64,000 nt of DNA from Taenia hydatigena (taxonomy: Eukaryota; Platyhelminthes; Cestoda; Cyclophyllidea; Taeniidae): positions 124,001 through 188,000 of the forward strand of contig JADWOT020001225.1 of the NCBI GenBank assembly GCA_036345935.2. The letters run 5' to 3'. A program made the position numbers and the translations under genes. The notes under the pieces were generated by a model. The model saw only the letters and a program-made list of their open reading frames with translations. It ran no database searches and was not told where the DNA came from. Every line of letters starts with the position of its first letter. The stretch's first letter is position 1. This document shows, piece by piece, positions 48,137-57,500 of the stretch.

Positions 48137-50289
48137 GGCTAGTTTTGAATCAAATGCTACAACTTAAAGACTTAATACCAGTGCCTCATCAGTGAGGATG
48201 CAAAATTTGCAAAAAATTGCATCTAGGAATCATGTAGCCTTGCGCGATATTATTAACGTTTTATTTACCAATCCGACGGTGATTGCGCTGATGCCGATCC
48301 ATATTGATAAACGGTGTTACCATATAAAACCCTTGATTATCTTAGGTAGCAGCAGGAATGCTGCTGCATTACAAAGCATTAAGGCTTGGAGATTACAAAT
48401 CCTTACGCATTTGAGCCTAAATTAGTGCGTTTAAGTCCTCTATACAATTGCTAGTTTTGGTGTGTAAACGGATCGAATGCAGTAAAGCATGTCTAAATCG
48501 ATGCACTATCCACCGAAGAAATGAAAACGCTAATTAGAGTAAGCAAAACGTTTAACGACTCTATAAGTTAGTGGAAATGTCAAATTATAGAGCAACTGGC
48601 AAACTGAGTGGTTGAATTGGAGCAGAATTGATCAGGCAAGTGATCGGAGATTGAACGAGCAAACACAAGTAAATGGTGGATGAGTATGCAGGTGGGTGAA
48701 TGGCATGGCCTATAATTGACTCATGTTTTCACTGCCAATGTGCCTAATGGAAGCAAGGCAGATAACTAATGTAAGACACAGGTGTTCAGTGTTTCAATTG
48801 AAGGTTTTGTCAAAATAGGCTAAAAAAAGGAGGAATAGGATTAACAATACCATTCATATGGGACCGAAACAGATTTAATGGCTGTGCGTGTGAACAAGAC
48901 TGAATCAGCCCCTACATTAGCATTGCGATGAAATCCAAAATGAATCCATTGTGCTATCTGTATCTGAAAATCATGGACCAATTAAAATGCCGCACTCAAG
49001 AGCTCAAATTAGAGCACAAACATTATCGACGCAATAAATTTTGCGCATCAGGCAATAAGTGACTGCAACCATAATGTGCGCTCCATCAATGGCACAAGAT
49101 GTTGGCTGTGCGTTAGGAAATCGACGTTATGCTATCGAATCATACACTGCCAGTTCGTGAAACCAGTAAATAAGATACCAGTGTTGTTGACAAGATGGAC
49201 CAACTCGTCGACGTCAATCTCTCAGCTTCAGTGAGAGTCGTGACTGTTGCATTTTCTTCCTCTAAAAAGTCTTTTGTGGGTAGCTGATAATGCCCTTAGG
49301 AAATCACTTGCAAGCTTGCCAACATCTAATTTCTACAAGCATTATTTTAATGAAAAAGAGCCTGCCCTTGAAAGTAGTAAGACCCTTTTATCAACGCATT
49401 TTTCACCTTTTGCAGCATACAACTAGTGAATAAGCTGATGAGCCAATTTTTTAATCGCTCTACTTTACAAGAGGTAACGTCTTGAGCGGAAAGGAGCATA
49501 AACTTGGTCATTTATGCATTAGTTCAAAAATGAGAGTCCAAGATAAACAAGAAGGCAATAGGATCTCAACAGATTCTTTGATTCCTCTTACGTAATCTTT
49601 GCAAAACTGCATGTTGTAGGCAACAACGAATTAGATATTGCTTCTTTCCAGATTAGAAAATTGCAAGAATACTGCTTTAATAATTATCAGGTTTGTATGC
49701 CTTATTCCAAGAAATAGACACCTATTTTAGAAACAAAATTCCAAGTCTTTGCAGAACTGTTAGTGTTTTAACATTGTAATTCAAACCACTTGCAAAAATT
49801 CGAGTAATTTCGTCAAGGTGCGTTAAATCGTCTCAGAGGAAATAACTTGCCACAAGAGTTAGATGCAATGTGTGCATTTCTTCATTTGCTTTTCCTAGTT
49901 CCTCAAACTTATCACACTTCCCCCTGCTCTGAACTCAGCTTTAGTCCCCCTTTACGGCACCTTCTTCCAAATTAACCTACGCCAAGTCTCCCTTAGTGAG
50001 CTCCAGTTGTGTTACCGCCCATCCTATAGACAGAGGTCAAGGACCAGATTCATAGCTTTAGCAATGTTATCCGTCTTATTTTGTCGAGGCATAATGTTGC
50101 TTCAAGCCTCAGGACTTGCGACCAGCCTCTAATTTTGTCTTGAAACACTAAGTTTTAGTTCCATTCTTTCCTACCCCCCTAAATTACCACCAAAAGTATG
50201 AAATTAAAGATAATGTTCTCAGTTTCTACTTTGCTGCCCGCAGTGCGACCTAGCCCATAACTCATATAATCCACACTCCACCCATCCAC
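48137..50289. other. No gene recognised
   Basis: A plus frame at 48192-48425 (77 codons) is unassigned. The remainder has no useful frame. Confidence 0.4.
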
Positions 50290-50702
50290 TGCTGTAGTAA
50301 AGAGGGACAAAATTTAAGCCTTATAAATGGCCCCTTCCACTCAACAATGGAGTCTAGGCATTAGCTACTCGCGCTTGATTACCCAACTTAAACAAGTTAA
50401 TGGGTAAGTTGATAGCACAGTCGTGCAATAAAAAATTCAACACGCGATTCTCGATTCCGTGGTCTAATCGTGCGTATTCTTCCCCACAAAATGAATATAC
50501 TTCAATTGTGGGACTTGAGATGGCACTCAGCAAGCCGTAGGCAGCAGCCCTCGACACTGGTTAATTATCTTCACTAAATAAGCCCGCTACTTCTAAATTA
50601 AGCCAGTACCCGTTCAGTGATAAAGTGCTCTCGTTCGAGTGTCAGAATGTAAAATCAGGGCTGCGCTTGCTGTAGTCTGCATAAGAGAGGGCTGAGAAAG
50701 AC
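50290..50702 (-). repeat. Long inverted repeat, left arm
   Basis: Reverse complement of 50871-51284, with roughly nine in ten bases agreeing by eye. Outer end: ctgctgtagtaaagaggg, matching ccctctttaccacagcag. Inner end: agagagggctgagaaag, matching ctttctcagccctctctt. The spacer is about 168 bp. A minus frame (50354-50557, FCGEEYARLDHGIENRVLNF) is kept open and has a counterpart in the other arm. Confidence 0.9.
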
Positions 50703-50870
50703 CTACCTGGAGTTATTCATAGCAGCTGCTGCAAGCTAGTGTTCATGCACATGATGGCTTGGCTTTTAACCAGTTTTAAGTGAGAATAATGGAGAGAAAG
50801 AGTCTTTGCCAAGGTTCAGAAAAGCGACAGTACTTTTACGCTTGTGCATTAGTCAGAGCTACTGTTGAGG

Positions 50871-51284
50871 ATCTTTCTCAGCCCTCTCTTGGGTAGAATA
50901 CAGCAATCGCGGTCCTGATTTTACATTCTAACACCCGAACGAGAGCATTTTATCACTGAACGGATACTGGCTTAATTTAGAAGTAGCGGGCTTATTTAGC
51001 GAAGATAATTAACCAGTGTCGAGGGCTGCTGCCTGTGGCTTGCTGAGTGCTGTCTCAAGTGCCACAATTGAAGCAAATTCATTTTGTGGGGAAGAACACG
51101 CACGATTAGAACACGGAATTGAGAATCGCGTGTTGAATTTTTTGTTCCACGACTGTGCTATCTACTTACCCATTAACTTGTTTAAGTTTGGTAATCATAC
51201 GCGAGCAGTTAACGCCCAGACTCCATTGTTGAGTGGAAGAGACCATTTGCAAGGCGCAAATTTTGTCCCTCTTTACCACAGCAG
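50871..51284 (+). repeat. Long inverted repeat, right arm
   Basis: Partner of 50290-50702. A plus frame 51016-51309 starts near the inner third and reads FCGEEHARLEHGIENRVLNF, INLFKFGNH and on past the arm. It keeps the same frame as the left-arm version, with mostly conservative changes, but has no recognised domain. The arm ends 28 bp before the start codon of the transporter gene, so that gene's promoter and leader must lie in or overlap this repeat. A transcript through both arms would fold into a hairpin of about 413 bp. It may be a foldback-type transposon. Confidence 0.9.
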
Positions 51285-51312
51285 CACATTCATGCAGGTG
51301 AACGCATAGGTC

Positions 51313-51555
51313 ATGGAGGGCACTGTGTTTGAAGAATCTGTGCACATTCGATCAAAACCGGGCGTTATGGTAAATGTGAGTCGAAGAATTCCCTCACCGG
51401 TTGAACAAGTATGCAGAAACCTACAGAGGAGCTTTCGTGACAGAAAGCGTCACGTGTTGCTTATCGCCGATGTTGTTGAGCTTACATGCGCCATTCTCCT
51501 TGTGATCTTCATCGCTGACCTACTCAGCACTCTCTACGCTAGGAAAGCCAAACCT
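51313..51555 (+). CDS. DUR3-like gene, exon 1
   Basis: The ATG at 51313 opens a frame with a charged 47-residue amino tail (RSFRDRKRH) and one membrane segment, VELTCAILLVIFIADLLSTL, followed by YARKAKP. DUR3 proteins have one helix here, then a loop leading to the AGRSVKTGL region. The next exon starts in phase 0. A phase-0 end at 51555 requires a GC donor (CCT|GCAGGT). The canonical donor GCAG|GTTTTT at 51559 would give phase 1 and break the frame. The true donor is uncertain. Confidence 0.55.
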
Positions 51556-54500
51556 GCAGGTTTTTGAAAATGGCAGAATTTTGTCGGTTTAAACCTTTGA
51601 GTTTTAGTTTTCTTGATGCTGGCCTATTTGCCATAGCTTTACCAGACAGTTTTCTTCTATTTAATTACAAGTGACAAGCATTTTAAAGCAGCTTTTGGAA
51701 ATAAATTAGCATTACCGACCACTGCATTCACAGACGTGAGCCATAGCTATTAAAAAGACTCTGTAACTCTCTGTTTTAATAAAATATCAGTTTTTTTCAC
51801 AACGCAAAATAAACAAATAAACGTTGAAATTTTCATGAGTGGTACTAACCTGCATTCACTGCCGTGATCACTGTGTTATTGGTCAAAATTGAGTTTAAGA
51901 AGGCATTCTTAGAGGTGTATTTTTGGATGAAGTAGAGGAAACCCGAAGGAGAAGCGCATTTGCCTTCAAAATTAGAGTCAATTTTAATAGTGCGACTTTA
52001 TTTTTAGTACAGTATGTGTAACTGCATCTTGCAACCAATTGCGCATGTGGCAGATTTAATATTTCATGTAAAGTGCAGATCCGATGAAAACTGATTCATT
52101 TGTTGATGCTATAACCAGGCGCTTTTATTTTATTTTTTAGGCGAAGGTGCAAAACGACCTTGCAAGCATTTCAAAGAGATCAAATAATCTTGGCATCACC
52201 ATCACTGCCTTCATGGTACTAATCACAAGGCCGGCATCACTCCTAGAGGTGGTAAACGATGCAAAATCGGTAGAGCATTATCAACACTTTGTGGCTTCTT
52301 AATTAAGCAAAATTGTGGCTTTTAGGTCATTTTGAAGCGGAAGATATAAAATGACTCACGTTGCTATGAACTTTGTAAATACTTAATTCGGTTTACATTT
52401 GTTACTGTAATCGACACGATAAGCCAATTAATAGCTTTCGTCGCGTCGAACACTGTTAAGCTGACATTTGTCTGCGATTAAATCACACTCTAAATGATTT
52501 TGAGGGGATGTACTAATGACGGTGACACTCGTCATTTAAAACTAGCGCAATGGTATCGGGCATTGGACTGCCACAATTGCATGTAATGACAGCCGTCGTA
52601 ATGAGTTCAAACTCTAAATTAAAATTCGTGGTTTGTTTTTACAGCCATTGCTGTATTTTGCAGCCAAAGCACTGCAAATTTAATAGCAACTTGCAATTAC
52701 AATTTTGGAGAATTGGCTAGGCCTACTTACATTGTCATGCTATCAGCTAGCATCCAGTCCATCCATTCCGTATTTGACATAGTTACAGTGCAAAAACGGA
52801 CCGTCGCTTTTAACCTTTGAGAACGAATCGCAGCCCATCGCTAAAAAACACATGGTTTGGAGGAACCTGATACAAATACAGGCACCACGTGCCTGCAGCA
52901 CTAGTAATCAGACATGCAAACTTCACATAAGCACAAAACCCTAACTCGTGCTTGTGGATTTAGTACGGCATTGTCGGTTGCATATCTGAGCCAGCGAACT
53001 GTGCACTGGTCTACACAATCTTCGTGCTGCTGCTTGTGGAATTGCGCACCAAATCGCCAGGAGCCCAAACCATCGTCCCAATTTGTAGGGCGTCGCTTCG
53101 GCGTGGCTGCTCATATCCTCACCATCGCTCTTAGCTTCCTGGCCAGCCTCTACACCCTCTCTGGCAGCGTCATTGGTGAGCAATTCCTGTCTTCCTACTT
53201 ACCTTTTGCTAGTAGTGCGCATTGTATTGCATGACTGTCATGAGAGCCCAAAATCAGTTTAAAGCTGCGATCAAAAGTGGCTGTGCTGCGGATAATAAGA
53301 TGCAGAATGCCAGGTAAAAGTATTTGCAATGAATGCTATGCAGCAATGCTATTAAGCTATAGCAAACGGCAAAATGCACGACAAATAAGGCGACGTCATT
53401 CGTAACGGTGCGAACCAAACTCCCAATTGGTCTTAACTAACTAGTTAATTTTAGCAAGCAATCTCTCCAAAAGGCAATTTTTAAACTCTGCTAATAAAAT
53501 TAGACCAAAAGCAGCCATAATGAGGCGATCGGAAAGATGTACTGAGTCCTAGATCTAACCCAAAGCAGCGTCAATTTATTTGCTGAGAGGATTTGATGTA
53601 CACGATCAATGTTAATGCACGAAGCGTTGAGGAGCAATAAACAACCTAGCTAAGGTGTTGACTTGCCTTGATGACGCTTGTATCACCCTAAAACATGGAA
53701 AGTGGCATCAATCTCTATGAGATAATGGAAATTTGGCGTGAGTTCTTGTGCATGGTCAAGACAATTGAGCTTTATGTGCTTTGGCATCTGAAGTAACATC
53801 CCAGTAGACAGTGAACAAATACTTCTGAACCAAAATCGTAACTGTTTTACAGGAAATTACCAGTGCACAGGTTCTAGCTCAAGCTAAGGGGTTCACTTAA
53901 CAGCTGTTGCATTGGAGATGAAGACATTTGGATTGTGTGATTCGATCATTGTACTTTATCAGCAAAAAAGAAGTTCTCCAAGTTTTCAGTAAGATGGTTG
54001 CTACCACAGAAAAATAGTTTATGCGGCCTGGTTGCATTGTTTCCTACCTAAATACAATGTGTGAGATAGTGACGGAAGGGCCAGTTACATAGCTAATGCA
54101 TGCATTGATGTTCAAATCTCGCTCGCAGTTTTTTCTAAGATTTTGGATGCCGTGACCCAAGATGTGAGCAGGACGGCTATCGTGTCGATCGTCTTCATTC
54201 TGGTTGGTGCCATGGTGTTGGTGGCGCGACGCAGAAGCTGCAGTCCCATACTTTACATTGCTATTACAATTCTCCTCCTCATTTGCGCCTTCTTCGTTTT
54301 CATTGTGCTACACGTGCCTACCTACACGCCATTCGGTATGTCTACCTTGTGACTGCTGTTGCTATGCTCTCTTTGAGCCTAGTAGTTTGACCGTTTCAAA
54401 ATATTTTGAATAAAATGAATAGGTGCACGAAATTAGGGTAGTTTGTGATGATGGGGTGGCAATCGCACAACTACAAGCATGCTAAGCCAGTGCTAAACAA

Positions 54501-57500
54501 GGCAAAGCAAAGGGAATTCAATCAGGTACAAAAAGCAAAAGTACAACGTTTTGTCATTGTAACCTAGTACAAATTTTGGGAAAATGGTAATGCTGCTGGT
54601 GTGTTTAAAGAATGTAGCCTTGTATGTCCAGAGGAAAGCAGGGATGATCAAGGCATGCAAAAATGAATAGCTAAAGTAGGTGAGTTCTGATAACAAGGAT
54701 GCCACTGACATAAAACCAGCAAAGTTCAGTTATGCCATTTCCTAAGCAAAAGCAGTGGCATATTGCTTCATCAGCACAAGTTGTTAAGCGGCTAGATCAC
54801 GTACTTTGGTACCTTTTTTAGTTGACACTCACAACATTAACGACCTTCCGTGCATTGGACTTTTATTGAACAGGTTCGTAATTGCTCACTCGTAGAGACG
54901 AGTGCTTAATTTACATGGTTTTGGGAGGAAACACAGTAAACGCAACGCACACAATGTTTTGCGATAAATTTACGACTGTATTATGAAATGGAATGCGAGT
55001 TTCTGGGGAAAGTAGTACATTTCGAACAAAAATAATCATTACCTTTCACCTTACAACATTATGGAATTATAAATGAAAATATGCTACTCGACACAACAGT
55101 GCCGCGAAAAAGAACATCATCAATGATTGAGTTTTGACTCCTGCCAGCAATCTTAAGCTTTATTTAGGTAGCGTGGACAGCCTCTACAAGCTACTGATGT
55201 GCTACAACAAGTCAAATTATGGAATCGGGAAATCCTTGATTATCGGATCCGATGGTGGTTTCCTCAGCAATGCTCTAATCAACTTAATTCGTAAGTTCGT
55301 AATCTGTACTACAAGTTGGTCTTTTTTTCTTCAGATACAGCTTTTATCACCCATCTAGGAGTAGGTTATGAAAACAACTGACTTTCATGCTCTCCACAAG
55401 GTCACGTGGTGCTAGTGGTGCTTGATCAGGCACTATGGGAAACTTCGATCAGTTTACCGCCAAATCATGGAGCACTTGGTCTTCTTTTGGCCATCATCAT
55501 GGCATTTTGCATTCCCTTCGCATTTGGCGTTTTCTGTGGTTTGGGATTCCGAGCACTGGAATCAGTCTTTTCCAATGCAGCTCTCCTTAACGAGACGCAA
55601 AATGCATCCGGTAGGAAAGCACCTCCCATGGCTTAAAAATGAGCTTTTTGCGTTTAAAACAACCTGAATTATGTGGTACGTTTGCTACTAAATTCGGTTT
55701 AAACCGATAAATGCTGCAATTCAGCATTTAAAATTATCATATTTATGGGATCGACATTTTGGGAATAAAATTCAAGTTGCTGTTTGTCAAAACAATTTTC
55801 GTTATTTTAGATTGTTGAAACCTTCTTGCTTTGCTTGGTTATTAAGCTATATTTAGTGACTTAATTGTTGGGTGAGTTAACTCCATTTGGGACCACTAAT
55901 GAACTCAAACTGGAGTCTTCATGTCTGGGAGGTCATAGGACTGTCCAAGGAATGTAATTGTCAGGTGGTTGAATAACGTTTCGTCAGTAAACGGGTCTAG
56001 CAATTTATGCAACCACTTATCCTGTCTCAGGTAGATACTCCTCATTGTCAATATGCATTCCGCAGGATTTAGACTGGCTGCTCTAATGTATGCGTGGCCG
56101 GTTAATTCGTCATTCGCGTGTCGCATATTTAATCTCATAGAACAACTTTAGCTCCAAATTAATCATCAAGCCCATGCTGTGTTTAAACCTTAAAATCAGT
56201 GGCAAATCAAATATTGGAGTAGTAAGTAGTAGACGACAAACATGTCAGTGTGATGTGACAATACTTATCTGTCAAAAAGCAATCACCTAGACCCTTGCTT
56301 CACTGTACCACCTTCAAAGTGAATCACATAGCAGCCTTCTCAACAATATGTTCTTTTAGGTCTCCTGTTATTTGCAACTCCGATCCATCTTCTGGGCAAG
56401 GGCGGTGTCTGGATCATGTTCACCGTGATTCTCTTGCTCCTTATAACTTCTTGCATGTTCAGCATCGTCGGCGCCTCATCATTCCTGTACCACGATGTCC
56501 TCACTACGTACATTAGAGTGAGTTGGTCTATACGATGTTTTGACACACTCATACACTTTTATGCCTTTGGTTGCTGTAACTAATGGGTACTGCCCGACAG
56601 AGCAACCATGACGTTTTTTGTTCCAGTTTCTTTAGAGTAGGTCCACTCCCATACCCGTTTTGTGTGGGTCCAATTTAATTCTATGCACGAACTAAGCAAA
56701 ATCGATTATCAAGTACAAAGAGATGTTGTTAGCACTTTATTGAATGTAATGATGTTAGCTTAGCAAAGGAAATAGAATACTATGCAATTTCGGATGGTAA
56801 CATTGGTAAGCGATGCTATTGACTCTGCCCCAAAATGTAGATTATCGAAGCATCCAATTCTCATGTTGATCACTAGTCAGTGGAATGAGGTAAAATTTTT
56901 TGGTGCATGCTTTTAAGGCAGGCATAGGCTAATTAGTGTACCTCCATTTTTAAAACCGACACTACTCCCAACTTCCACTCGAATTAGAATTCACACCGGT
57001 AATTACGTTTGAACATCAGTTTTGTTGCAGATATTCTCGCGTTCCGATGCAACACTTTGCGACGCATCAGAATATGCGGGCAATTTTTTGACAGGATCGT
57101 GGGAACTTGCATTCTCAACTTGGCATCCTGCAGCTTAATTCAAAGGTTAAAGCTCGTAATTGAGTGTGATAGTGATTTATGAATGACTGCAGTAATGCTG
57201 TTCTCCCTTTAGCCCTTCAAGAAGCAGGTGGATGGAGCAACGTGTCTCCTCTGTGGAAAGCGCCGCGGTCATCTCGCAAGTCGACGCAACACCTGCCGCT
57301 GTCGCAGCATGCTCGAATGTGCTGCATGCCACACTGACACCTGGTACGTCAATGTCATAGGCTCGATATACTGACCCATGGCTCTGTTGATCTGCACTGA
57401 GTGACCCGTAAAACACCGCATTCAAATATTGTGCTGCATGCATGCACACACCTCTTGAATAATGACGATTACTACGCTTAGAAGACAGAAGGCGGGTTTT

